From positions 1 to 40,490 of the forward strand of contig PMHJ01000039.1 of the NCBI GenBank assembly GCA_003158175.1: a DNA stretch of 40,490 bases, given 5' to 3'. The number at the start of each line of letters is the position of its first letter. Position 1 is the first letter of the stretch. The translations under genes were made by a program, and so were the position numbers. The notes under the pieces are model-generated. The model was given only the letters and a program-made list of their open reading frames with translations. It had not been told where the DNA came from and did no database searches. The stretch is from Candidatus Cybelea septentrionalis (GTDB lineage: Bacteria; Vulcanimicrobiota; Vulcanimicrobiia; Vulcanimicrobiales; Vulcanimicrobiaceae). This document shows positions 30,093 through 38,071 of the stretch, piece by piece.

Positions 30093-31121
30093 TTACTTCT
30101 TTGCCAGGCTGAGCGTCGCACCGATCGGATCGGTTTCCCCGGGGATGGTGACGGTCGGACTGCCGCCGGAAGGGTAATCATAGAAAAGCGTATCTTTTCC
30201 GTCCTGGTTCGGGGCGATGAGCCGATCGCCATACCGCCGCTTGGCTCCATCGTGAATGCGCGGAATCCAAAACTGAGCCACCTGGTTCGACCCCGTGAGT
30301 ATCATCGTGTTGACGGTGGTTGCCTGGCTTCCGTTGATCGACATCTGATAAATCGTGCTGGTGAAGTTGTGTTTCACGGCGACTTGATCGCCGACCGCTA
30401 AATACTTGCCGTCCCATTGAACGCCGCCCGGTAAGTAGATCGTCTGGTCGATGTTGACGAAGTTCAGTGTGTTACCGCCCTTCGCCAACTCGCCAAGCCC
30501 GAAGACGCTGCCCTCGGTCTCTCCGTCAACGAATAGGTTTCCCTTGTCGTCGTACGCGCAATAATAGTCGTAATAGATATTCGGGTTCGAGTATGAGGTC
30601 GGCGTACCGCTCGCTTTCCGATAGACGGCGACGTTGCCGATTACTTCACTCGGCCCCCAAAAGTCCGCGACGGCTAGATTTCCGGTCGTCGGATCGACGG
30701 AGCAGCCATTCGCGCGCCCGTCAGGATCGTTGATCGTTCGGATCGGTGACGTGCTTCCGTGAGCGTACTCGGTAATTTGATACACGCCAAGGCTCGTGTC
30801 GTTGGTCACGTAAACGTTGCCCGTCTTATCGACGCACAACCCCTCCGGATTGAAGAAACCCGTCAGCTCTCCGACGAGCTTATAGCCGTGACCGTACGTA
30901 TAGATGTCGATGACCTGCGCGATTAAGTCGGAGATGTAGAGCAGATCGGACTTCTTTGCCGAGGGAAGAATCCACGACCCGCCACGGTCGTAATGGGCGG
31001 TGCTGCCTTGCACGCTCGCAGACGGTATGAGCCTCTGCTGCGGCGGCGCTCCACCGCCGGAGCAACTCGCAAGCGCTGCGCTCGCGACTAAAATGCCTAC
31101 TGCAGACCAGAGATGACGCAT
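30093..31121 (-). CDS. Propeller-type lipoprotein, paralogue 3
   Basis: A 342-aa lipoprotein; ATG 31121 has AGGAGGAG close upstream and lies inside the 3' end of the ATP-grasp gene (25-base overlap). The lipobox is ALASC. Shared blocks with 20948 and 22491 are LLYISDLIAQVIDIYTYGHGYKLVGELTGF, GCSVDPTTGNLAV, YDDKGNLFVDG, VQWDGKYLAVGD, IYQMSINGS and FYDYPSGGSPTVTIPG. No dispersed element after the Cys here. Function unknown; likely anchored beta-propeller. Confidence 0.85.
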   Translation of the reverse strand: MRHLWSAVGILVASAALASCSGGGAPPQQRLIPSASVQGSTAHYDRGGSWILPSAKKSDLLYISDLIAQVIDIYTYGHGYKLVGELTGFFNPEGLCVDKTGNVYVTNDTSLGVYQITEYAHGSTSPIRTINDPDGRANGCSVDPTTGNLAVADFWGPSEVIGNVAVYRKASGTPTSYSNPNIYYDYYCAYDDKGNLFVDGETEGSVFGLGELAKGGNTLNFVNIDQTIYLPGGVQWDGKYLAVGDQVAVKHNFTSTIYQMSINGSQATTVNTMILTGSNQVAQFWIPRIHDGAKRRYGDRLIAPNQDGKDTLFYDYPSGGSPTVTIPGETDPIGATLSLAKK

Positions 31122-32005
31122 TGGTTACTCCTCCTAGATTTTGTAGCAAACTGTAGTTCGTGCTCGACGGCATCGGCGAAGCGCCGTCGCGCCGGTTCGT
31201 GGACGCCTAAATAGAGTCCGGGCTCGATGAGTTCCACTTCGTTCACGCAGGGGCGATCCTCGTCGTCACGCAACAGATCGACCCTCGCATAGAGCGGACG
31301 GCCCGGCACGGCCGCGAGCGCTCTGGCGGCGATATCAAGCTCTTCACGTTTCGGCTCGACTAGCGACGATCGACTGCCGACGACGAGTACCGTATCGAAT
31401 GGTTTCTTGCGGACGGCGTGGGAGTATTGTCCGCGAAAAAAGATCAGCGCCCGTTCACCCCAATCAACGACGCTGCGCAGGTACGGCTGAACGAGCACAT
31501 CCTGCGTTTGCGCCAACTGCCAGAACTTCGCCTGACCTGCGGCAAACGACGCGGTGCCGCGACGGACGAGCGTTACTTGATGCGCCGCTGCACCCCTCGC
31601 GGGCTTGAGGACCATGTCGTGCCAGCCGCGCTCCTCGGCAAGCTGCGCCAGATCGCAGGGCTCGCCGCGCGACACCCAGGCCGTTGGTACGACCGGCACG
31701 CCGAGCCGTTCGAGTTCTTTAAGGTATGACTTGTGCGCGTTCCATCGCAATACGTGCGGATCGTTTTTCAAGACGGTGAGAGAGGCCGCGTGCTCAACCC
31801 AAGCGATGAACTCGCCGTAGCGCTCGTGGTAGTCCCACGTCGAGCGCACGATGCACAATCGGCTCGAACTCCACCGCGCGCCTGGGTCACTCCAGGTCTC
31901 AATCGACACCGTCAAGCCACGCTGTTGAAGTTCGCGCATCAACAAACGGTCGTCGGGATCGAGGGCGGCTACCTTCTTGCAGGTGACCAGCGTGCAGTCG
32001 ATCAC
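31097..32005 (-). CDS. ATP-grasp domain protein
   Basis: A 302-aa ATP-grasp protein. N-terminal Rossmann-like part (VTCKKVAALDPDDRLLMRELQQRG), then VLKNDPHVLRWNAHKSYLKELERLGVPVVPT, ATP-binding Lys in WHDMVLKPARGAAAHQV, EDxxxVQPYL-like LVQPYLRSVVDWGERALIFFRG, and the metal ligands RVDLLRDDEDRPCVNEVELIEPGLYL. It resembles the RimK/DcsG-type ligases that form amide or related bonds using ATP; the substrate is unknown. It diverges from the Lrp/AsnC regulator. Confidence 0.85.
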   Translation of the reverse strand: MIDCTLVTCKKVAALDPDDRLLMRELQQRGLTVSIETWSDPGARWSSSRLCIVRSTWDYHERYGEFIAWVEHAASLTVLKNDPHVLRWNAHKSYLKELERLGVPVVPTAWVSRGEPCDLAQLAEERGWHDMVLKPARGAAAHQVTLVRRGTASFAAGQAKFWQLAQTQDVLVQPYLRSVVDWGERALIFFRGQYSHAVRKKPFDTVLVVGSRSSLVEPKREELDIAARALAAVPGRPLYARVDLLRDDEDRPCVNEVELIEPGLYLGVHEPARRRFADAVEHELQFATKSRRSNQCVISGLQ

Positions 32006-32073
32006 TCTCCAGATTGTAAGCGTGCGAGCGACCGGAGAACATACATAATGCAGCGAAAAAACGGCTCGCTGCC

Positions 32074-32601
32074 TTGAAAACAGGAGGGATCACGGCAAAA
32101 AGCCCAAGTTTTCACGCTCTCGACTCGCTCGACTGCTCGATCCTTCGCGCGCTCCAAAAGGGTGCTCGCGATTCCTTTGCGGAGATCGGCAAGGCGGTAG
32201 GCCTCTCGGCAACCAGCGTCGCCGAAAGAATCCGGCGGCTGGAGGGGGCCGGCGTCATCGAGGGCTATCAGGTGCGGCTCTGCGCCGAGAAGCTCGGTTT
32301 TCCGGTGACGGCCTTTATTTTGGCGCGTCCGAACGGCCCGGATGCGCGCTTTATCAGGGTTGCCGGGGGACGGCCGGAAATTCTCGCCTGCTACCGGGTG
32401 ACCGGCGAGTTTTCATTCATCGTGCAAGCGGTAGTTAAAGACGTAGCGCATCTCGAGGAAGTGCTGAACCATCTCGAACCGGCCTCGATCCACATCGTGA
32501 CGCTCGTCGTGCTTTCTACCTCGATCGAAGCGGCGCCGATCGGCCTGAACGATAGCCACGCGAAAGGCCAAAACACCAAACTTAAAAAGGAACAACGATG
32601 A
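32074..32601 (+). CDS. Lrp/AsnC-family transcriptional regulator
   Basis: About 175 aa with an N-terminal helix-turn-helix (LDCSILRALQKGARDSFAEIGKAVGLSATSVAERIRRLEGAGVIEGY split over residues 18-64) and a C-terminal RAM ligand-binding domain (AFILARPNGPDARF, EILACYRVTGEFSFIVQAVV). The start is unclear: TTG 32074 lacks a ribosome site, while AGGAGGG at 32081-32087 lies just inside the frame with no ATG/GTG/TTG after it before the helix-turn-helix. It diverges from the ATP-grasp operon, which it may regulate; its TGA overlaps the next ATG. Confidence 0.87.
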   Translation: MKTGGITAKSPSFHALDSLDCSILRALQKGARDSFAEIGKAVGLSATSVAERIRRLEGAGVIEGYQVRLCAEKLGFPVTAFILARPNGPDARFIRVAGGRPEILACYRVTGEFSFIVQAVVKDVAHLEEVLNHLEPASIHIVTLVVLSTSIEAAPIGLNDSHAKGQNTKLKKEQR

Positions 32602-33038
32602 ACTACGACAATTTTCGATTCAGCGGACACGCACTAGGTCTCTGCGCAGCCATCGCGATCGTATCGGGATGCGGCGGTTCGCAGCCGGCGGTGACTTCCG
32701 CGACGACGCCGGATGTTAGCGCACCGCGTGACTCAACCGGTAACATCTACTGGAACAAGAAGAGACTCAACTTAGCTTATCCAGCGAAGCGCGCCGGCAG
32801 AGCCACTCTTACTTACTGGGCGCCCGACGGCTATTACACGGCGCCAGTTTACTGCAAGACGAGCGGCCATATTTCGGTGAAGCACGGCCATCCCTTTGGA
32901 GACCCTTCGGGATACATGCAAGTCGTGTACAGATTCAAGGCGCTAACCGCCGGCCCGAACGACTGCGGATTTAGTGCGGTCTTGAGCGGTACCGGCAGCC
33001 CACCGATCGCAGTGATCAAGTTACACGTAGAGCGCTAA
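32598..33038 (+). CDS. Small lipoprotein coupled to the Lrp regulator
   Basis: A 146-aa protein. ATG 32598 overlaps the regulator stop (ATGA) and has AAAAAGGAAC just upstream. The lipoprotein signal ends IVSGC, then GGSQPAVTSATTPD. The mature part (TLTYWAPDGYYTAPVYCKTSGHISVKHG, VVYRFKALTAGPNDCGFSAVL) has two Cys likely to form a disulfide. No family recognised. It ends overlapping the convergent DsbA-like gene by four bases. Confidence 0.8.
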   Translation: MNYDNFRFSGHALGLCAAIAIVSGCGGSQPAVTSATTPDVSAPRDSTGNIYWNKKRLNLAYPAKRAGRATLTYWAPDGYYTAPVYCKTSGHISVKHGHPFGDPSGYMQVVYRFKALTAGPNDCGFSAVLSGTGSPPIAVIKLHVER

Positions 33039-33664
33039 GTCGGGGCGGGTCCGTTGGCCGCCTCGAATGAAGCGTACCCGCGTTCTGCACGAAGCATCTC
33101 CGCGACGGCCCGGTCGAGCGTTTCGAACTCGCACAAGCCGGAAAGAAGTGCGGTGTCGCCGACCTCGTTGCGAATGAGAAACGTTGGAACGACGGTGACC
33201 GGCAGCCGGCGAAACTCCTGCGTACTCGCGCGAACGGCCGGCTCGACCGCTCGCATCGTACTCTCGAGCTGCCCGGGCGTAGCGCCAATCATCTGTGAAA
33301 CTGCGGCGACAGCCCCGGCGTGCGAGCCCAGCGGTTCGCCGCGCAGGAGTATCGCTTCGGCGACCGCGCGACGCACGTCGTGCCCCAGTTGTTGCGCCGC
33401 GGCGACCGCGAGGTTTGCGTCGAGCGTGCGATCGTTACCGCGAATCCACCTCGACGTAACGGCGATGCCGGTGATGGATTCCGATCGCCGGTACATCCAC
33501 CCAAGCGACTCCGCCGTATATCCGATCGCTTCGCCGTCCTTTACCATGGCGATCCGCCACTCGACGTCGAGGTCGCTTCCGTATCTTTCGCGCAGTCGGT
33601 CCAATGTGAGATCGCCGAAATACGACCACTGCGAGCAAACGTCGTAGTAAAAGATCAGCTTCAT
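33035..33664 (-). CDS. DsbA-family (FrnE/HCCA-isomerase-like) thioredoxin-fold protein
   Basis: A 209-aa protein beginning MKLIFYYDVCSQWSYFGD. The active-site region is C10-S-Q-W13, so the second Cys of a CxxC is replaced by Trp; it is not a classic disulfide oxidoreductase. VVPTFLIRNEV contains the cis-Pro loop (V-V-P-T). Family members include 2-hydroxychromene-2-carboxylate isomerase and FrnE-like proteins. No signal peptide, so cytoplasmic. It is convergent with the lipoprotein gene. Confidence 0.85.
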   Translation of the reverse strand: MKLIFYYDVCSQWSYFGDLTLDRLRERYGSDLDVEWRIAMVKDGEAIGYTAESLGWMYRRSESITGIAVTSRWIRGNDRTLDANLAVAAAQQLGHDVRRAVAEAILLRGEPLGSHAGAVAAVSQMIGATPGQLESTMRAVEPAVRASTQEFRRLPVTVVPTFLIRNEVGDTALLSGLCEFETLDRAVAEMLRAERGYASFEAANGPAPT

Positions 33665-33829
33665 TTCGCAGCGATTCTCCCTCCAAGCAATCGTTCCTTA
33701 GCCCCCGCCCGCCAACGCAGCGTTTTGGCGGCAAGGATTCGCTTAGGCCGAGCGGCGCGCGGGTACAAAGCTATTCCTCTCGTGGTTTCAATAACGACCT
33801 TCACGAGAGCGAGAAAGGGCGAAGAAGAC

Positions 33830-34390
33830 ATGCAAACCTACGCGGTTCTGCTCACCGCCCTCGCGCTGACCGGTCAGAACGCCGGAGCGGCCCCCGATCC
33901 GTACGCCGACGTGAACGCCATGCGCGTTGCTTTTACGCACGTTCGTTCGGTCGTGGCGGTCGAGCGCTTCAATACGGGTGCAACTGCAACCGTGAGATAC
34001 GCAGCTCCGAACCGCTTTCACATTACGATGCCTCGCTCGGAGATCGTGCTCGCGGGTGACGTAGAGTATTCGAGGCGAGCCGGCGCGCCCTGGCAGCGAT
34101 CCTCCGAGGGTGCCGAGCATCAAGCGCTGCTCATGGCGGCCTGGCAGCTGGCCGGACCACCGGAGCTCAATATCCACAAGCTCTTTACAATTACTTCGCT
34201 CGGGACCAAGAGCATCGCTGGCGCCCCACTGCGTGGATACCGGCTTCATGACACGTCTGGCGCCTACGACGAAAGCCTCTGGATCAACGCAGATAACCTT
34301 CCGGTGGTCGCTCGCATCGCATCACCCGAGCAGACGATCTTGATCCACTATACGGACTACAATGCGCAAGTCCTGATTGCTATGCCATAG
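33830..34390 (+). CDS. Secreted protein, LolA/LppX-like fold suspected
   Basis: A 186-aa protein from ATG 33830; the frame is open upstream to 33320 opposite the DsbA-like gene but that is a shadow. Signal peptide 1-20 (YAVLLTALALTGQNAGA). The body (DVNAMRVAFTHVRSVVAVERFNTGATATVRYAAPNRFHITMP split over the region, then EIVLAGDVEYSRRAGAPWQ and LWINADNLPVVARIASPEQTILIHYTDYN) has the open-barrel look of periplasmic lipoprotein-carrier-like proteins. A purine-rich GAAGAAG precedes the ATG. Family assignment is tentative. Confidence 0.7.
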   Translation: MQTYAVLLTALALTGQNAGAAPDPYADVNAMRVAFTHVRSVVAVERFNTGATATVRYAAPNRFHITMPRSEIVLAGDVEYSRRAGAPWQRSSEGAEHQALLMAAWQLAGPPELNIHKLFTITSLGTKSIAGAPLRGYRLHDTSGAYDESLWINADNLPVVARIASPEQTILIHYTDYNAQVLIAMP

Positions 34391-34430
34391 GCGTCGCGAC
34401 CTAGGATAGGACGCAGGCCAAATGTTTTTG

Positions 34431-34461
34431 CCGCGGAAGCCGTGACGCCATGTTTCCGCGG
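34431..34461 (+). promoter_or_regulatory. Inverted repeat enclosing the DoxX start codon
   Basis: CCGCGGAA (34431-34438) pairs with TTCCGCGG (34454-34461); the ATG of the DoxX gene at 34450 lies in the 15-base loop. No Shine-Dalgarno is seen before this ATG. In RNA the stem would place the start in a loop, which could affect translation. Confidence 0.4.
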
Positions 34462-34830
34462 CTCGAACTCTTCACCCCTTACGCGCTCCTCTTCCTTAGG
34501 CTGATGGCCGGCCTAGTCTTCGTCGATAGCGGTTACAACGACCTCAAGAGTCCCGGCGCGCGAAGCACCAGCCTGGGGCTGCCGAAGGGCCTGCTCCTTT
34601 TCTTGGGAGTGGCCGAACTGCTCGGCGGAATCGCAGTCATCATCGGTTTCCTGCCGCAGTTGGCAGCGGTCGGGTTGATTCTGATCATGCTCGGCGCCCT
34701 GCAAAAGAAGATGTTCGTCTGGAAGACCGGCTTCTGGGGCAAAGACGGATTCGGCTGGAACTACGAGCTCATCCTCGTTTCAATGCTGCTCGTCATCCTC
34801 TGCACGAATGGCGGCCCCTTCGTGGTCTAG
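34450..34830 (+). CDS. DoxX-family membrane protein
   Basis: A 126-aa protein with four hydrophobic segments (about 9-27, 46-66, 70-88, 106-124). LFLRLMAGLVFVDSGYNDLKSP and LPKGLLLFLGVAELLGGIAVIIGFLPQLAAVGLI match the DoxX pattern (thiosulfate:quinone oxidoreductase subunit relatives and SodA/SseA-associated proteins). Here it stands alone, followed 44 bp later by a ferritin-like protein, which hints at redox or oxidative-stress roles. Confidence 0.85.
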   Translation: MFPRLELFTPYALLFLRLMAGLVFVDSGYNDLKSPGARSTSLGLPKGLLLFLGVAELLGGIAVIIGFLPQLAAVGLILIMLGALQKKMFVWKTGFWGKDGFGWNYELILVSMLLVILCTNGGPFVV

Positions 34831-34873
34831 ACAGCGCGGTATCACCCTCCCCTCAGCCATTTAGGAGAAAAGC

Positions 34874-35464
34874 ATGTCAATTATTTCCGATGTCAAGGAA
34901 ATCCAAGCCAAAGTCAGAGAGGCCATGGAAAACGGCCCGGTCACCCCGTACTACACGTTGCCGCTCGACAAGGTCTATGACGTGCTCAACGCCGCTTTGG
35001 CGTCGGAGATCATCTGCGTGCTGCGCTACAAGCAGCACTATTACATGACGACTTCGATTCATCAGGAGCAGCTGCAGGGGCTCTTCAAAGAGCATTGGCT
35101 CGATGAAGAAAAGCATCTCGAGCTGATCGCCGATCGCATCAAACAGCTGGGCGGCGTTCCGAACCTGGATCCCAACGGCATCAGCAAGCGGGCGTTTTCC
35201 ACGTTCGAGAGTGGCCCCACGCTAGCGGATCTGCTTCGCGAGGATTTGCTCGCCGAGCGGGTCGTCATCAAGATCTACAGTGACATCGTCACGTTCTTCG
35301 GCGACGCCGATCCGGTGAGCCGCCGAATGTTTGAAGAGATCCTCAAGGACGAAGAAGATCACGCCGACGAGATCGCCGATCTGCTCTATACCGTCGACCC
35401 GCAGACCGGCAAGACCGCGGAGCAGTTCACTGGGGACTCAGTCAGCAGGCGCTTCAAGGGCTGA
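34874..35464 (+). CDS. Ferritin-like (Dps/bacterioferritin-type) protein
   Basis: A 196-aa four-helix ferritin-like protein; ATG 34874 has AGGAG six bases upstream. Metal-ligand patterns are SEIICVLRYKQHYY, LDEEKHLELIADRI, LLREDLLAERVVIKIYSDIV and ILKDEEDHADEIADLL, with Glu and ExxH ligands in both halves of the bundle. Such proteins store iron or detoxify peroxide. The C-terminal extension TGKTAEQFTGDSVSRR is unremarkable. It likely belongs with the upstream DoxX gene. Confidence 0.9.
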   Translation: MSIISDVKEIQAKVREAMENGPVTPYYTLPLDKVYDVLNAALASEIICVLRYKQHYYMTTSIHQEQLQGLFKEHWLDEEKHLELIADRIKQLGGVPNLDPNGISKRAFSTFESGPTLADLLREDLLAERVVIKIYSDIVTFFGDADPVSRRMFEEILKDEEDHADEIADLLYTVDPQTGKTAEQFTGDSVSRRFKG

Positions 35465-35526
35465 GACAGGCGCCCGAGCGTTTTGCTCGTATTTCGGTAA
35501 CGTCAAAGCCGTAAGAGGTAACGCAC

Positions 35527-37599
35527 ATGAGAACCGCATTGCGTGGCTTAGCGATCGTTGCGCTCCTATCGATGGGAGCTGCGTGTTCCGGAGGCGGCAA
35601 CAGCGCGAAAACCGGGCCCGATTCCGCGGCTCTGCTGCAAGCCGGCTCCGACGACGCCGACTGGATCGTTCCGGGGAAGACGTACGGCGGAAACCGCGTA
35701 ACGGGTCTTAGCGAGATCTCTCCCTCGAACGTCTCGCAGCTCAAGAAGACCTGGATCACGGACGTGAAGGATGCCGGCGAGGAGGAGGCCTCCCCGATCG
35801 CTTGGGATGGCACGGTCTACGTCTCGACCTCACACGATAACGTGCTGGCGTTAGATGGAAAGTCCGGCGCGTTGCGATGGGCGTTCGGCTACAATCCCGC
35901 CTACGAACTTCAATACCCGGTCAATCGCGGCGTCGGCTTAGCTAACGGCAAGCTCTACATCGTCACACAGGATTGCCGCCTGATTGCCATCGATGCGGCG
36001 ACGGGCAAACAGTCTTTCGATGTGCCGGCCTGTCACGACACGAGCAACACGTGGTACTCAACCGCCGCCTATGTCTACAAGGACAAGGTGATCGTCGGCA
36101 CGTCGGGCGGCGACCTCGGCGGCAGCGGTTTAGTCAGCGCCTTTAGCGCGCAAGACGGTTCGCGCTTGTGGGATTGGCATACCGTCGCGCAACCGGGCGA
36201 GCCCGGACACAGCACGTGGCCGGGCGATTCGTACATCCACGGCGGCGCCGCCGTGTGGGCCGGCCTCTCAATCGATCAGGATACCGACACGCTTTACGCG
36301 GCACCGGGCAATCCTGGTCCCAATCTCACCGAATACGGACGCAACGGCCTAAATCTCTACTCCGATTCGGTCGTCGCGCTCGACATCTCCGGCGCCGCAC
36401 CGCGGCTCAAATGGTATTACAAGATCGTGCCCAACGACGTGCACGACAACGATCCGTCGATGCCGCCGGTCCTCTTTACCGGTAATGTCAACGGAGCCGA
36501 TCGACAGTTACTGGCGGTCGGCGATAAGGCCGGCGACTTCGTCATCCTCGATCGCTCGAACGGCAGGCTCGTCAGCCGGCTCGCGGTAAGCAATCAGCAA
36601 GGCATCTTCACAACAGTTCCTACGCTCAAGGGAACCTTCGCCTGTCCCAACCACGGTGGAGGAATAGAATGGAACGGCGGCTCGTACGACGATGCCGCGA
36701 ATCTTTTCTTTATCCCGAGCACGCAAGAGTGCGCGATTTGGAAGATCGTTTATCCTGCGACGGTGCCGTACGTTCCCGGACAGCCGTACGCCGCCGGACC
36801 GCTGCCAAAACGGCGCCCCGCAAGCGGCGTGCTGACGGCGGTAGACGTCGGAACCGGCAAGCCGGCGTGGGTAAAACCGCTGACCTATTCGGCACAAGGC
36901 GGCGTACTCGTAACGCGCAACGGCCTGATCTTTACGAGTGACGCGAGCGGTCGCGTTTATGCGTTCGAACCAAAGACCGGCCGCGAGCTGTGGCATGACG
37001 ACGTCGGAGCATCGATCGTCGCGCCGATCTCCGCGTATCAAGCCTCCGACGGCCACGAGTACCTCGTTGTCGAAGCGGGCGAAGCCGGAAACCAGCAAAC
37101 GCCCAACCTGCCCAAAGCGAAGGGCGCGCGTGTCGTCGCGTACAGCGTGAGCACGACGCCGACCGTGATGAACGACGCGACCGGCCAGCCCGCCGCAACG
37201 GTTGCCACGGCAAGCTCGGAGAGCGGGTCGGGCGCTCCCGCGTCTGCGCCGGTTAGCGCTCCATATACTTCCGCGCAAGCATCGGCCGGATCCAAGATCT
37301 ATGTGAAGCAGTGTCTTTCGTGTCATGGTACGCATTTGCAAGGAGTCTCGGGACCGGCGCTTAGCGGTCCGGGCTTCGCGCATTCCAGTCTCAGCGTCGC
37401 GCAGCTCTACGGGATCGTGTCGACGCAAATGCCGCTCACGGCGCCGGGGTCGCTCTCGAAGACCGAGGACGCGGCCGTCACGGCATACATTCTTTCCTAC
37501 GATTGCGTGAAGTCTACCGGCACGACGCTGCTCTCCGTCTCGAACGCCGCCGCGCTCTCCGCAGTCAAACCCGGCGCTGCAAGTTGCCCGCCAAAGTAA
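35527..37599 (+). CDS. PQQ-dependent alcohol dehydrogenase with cytochrome c domain (quinohemoprotein), lipoprotein
   Basis: A 690-aa protein; ATG 35527 has AGAGG upstream. Lipobox GAAC with Cys20 predicts anchoring outside the cytoplasm. Residues about 45-550 form the eight-blade PQQ propeller (NVSQLKKTW, VYVSTSHDNVLALDGKSGALRW, GNPGPN, GVLTAVDVGTGKPAWVK, VYAFEPKTGRELW). The active-site block NDVHDND has Asp307 and Asp309; an Asp at +2 is seen in lanthanide-type enzymes. The usual GAE block reads SGGDLG. After a Ser/Ala/Pro linker comes cytochrome c with C596LSC599H600 and a Met in QMPL. It oxidises alcohols or sugars with PQQ and passes electrons to the chain. It is 25 kb from the pqq operon, its probable cofactor source. 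Confidence 0.92.
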   Translation: MRTALRGLAIVALLSMGAACSGGGNSAKTGPDSAALLQAGSDDADWIVPGKTYGGNRVTGLSEISPSNVSQLKKTWITDVKDAGEEEASPIAWDGTVYVSTSHDNVLALDGKSGALRWAFGYNPAYELQYPVNRGVGLANGKLYIVTQDCRLIAIDAATGKQSFDVPACHDTSNTWYSTAAYVYKDKVIVGTSGGDLGGSGLVSAFSAQDGSRLWDWHTVAQPGEPGHSTWPGDSYIHGGAAVWAGLSIDQDTDTLYAAPGNPGPNLTEYGRNGLNLYSDSVVALDISGAAPRLKWYYKIVPNDVHDNDPSMPPVLFTGNVNGADRQLLAVGDKAGDFVILDRSNGRLVSRLAVSNQQGIFTTVPTLKGTFACPNHGGGIEWNGGSYDDAANLFFIPSTQECAIWKIVYPATVPYVPGQPYAAGPLPKRRPASGVLTAVDVGTGKPAWVKPLTYSAQGGVLVTRNGLIFTSDASGRVYAFEPKTGRELWHDDVGASIVAPISAYQASDGHEYLVVEAGEAGNQQTPNLPKAKGARVVAYSVSTTPTVMNDATGQPAATVATASSESGSGAPASAPVSAPYTSAQASAGSKIYVKQCLSCHGTHLQGVSGPALSGPGFAHSSLSVAQLYGIVSTQMPLTAPGSLSKTEDAAVTAYILSYDCVKSTGTTLLSVSNAAALSAVKPGAASCPPK

Positions 37600-37617
37600 A
37601 AGCACGCAATCGTTAGA

Positions 37618-38037
37618 GTGCGTCGGGCGCGTCCGGACGACGCCGAGGCGATCGCCGCGCTTATGGCCCAGTTGGGGTACGACGTGCCGGCCCCGGCCGT
37701 CGCTGCCCGCCTGCAGCGCCTGGGAGAGCGGCGCGACGTTTTTGTCGCGACCGACGGCGAACGCGTCGTGGGATGGGCGGCGCTTTCGATCGACGAGGCG
37801 TTTGTCGAAGGCTTCGGCGCCTGCCTCGAGGGCCTCGTGGTCGACGAGGCTACTCGCAGCCGCGGCGTCGGCCTGCAGCTTCTCGAAGCGGTCGAAGGTC
37901 GGGCGCGCGAACGCGGCTGTGCGGAGATTCGGGTGCAGTCCAACGTCCTGCGCGAGCGCGCGCACTCGTTCTACGAGCGCAACGGTTACTTGAAGGCGAA
38001 AGCACAATATCAGCTGCGCAAGCCGCTGTCACAGTGA
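37618..38037 (+). CDS. GNAT-family N-acetyltransferase
   Basis: A 139-aa protein starting at GTG 37618, 18 bp after the dehydrogenase. The GNAT motif A is LEGLVVDEATRSRGVGLQLLEAVEGRAR, with the acetyl-CoA loop R-S-R-G-V-G; motif B is SFYERNGYLKAKAQYQL. N-terminus VRRARPDDAEAIAALMAQLGY is typical. It transfers an acetyl group to an amine of unknown identity. Confidence 0.93.
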   Translation: MRRARPDDAEAIAALMAQLGYDVPAPAVAARLQRLGERRDVFVATDGERVVGWAALSIDEAFVEGFGACLEGLVVDEATRSRGVGLQLLEAVEGRARERGCAEIRVQSNVLRERAHSFYERNGYLKAKAQYQLRKPLSQ

Positions 38038-38071
38038 AACCACAATTGAAGCTAAAGCGTATAGGAATCAC

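Noticed and set aside
36508-38007. A 499-aa open frame on the minus strand opposite the PQQ dehydrogenase
   Set aside because: It is Arg/Ala-rich, has no motifs and fully overlaps well-supported genes; long antisense frames are expected in GC-rich DNA.
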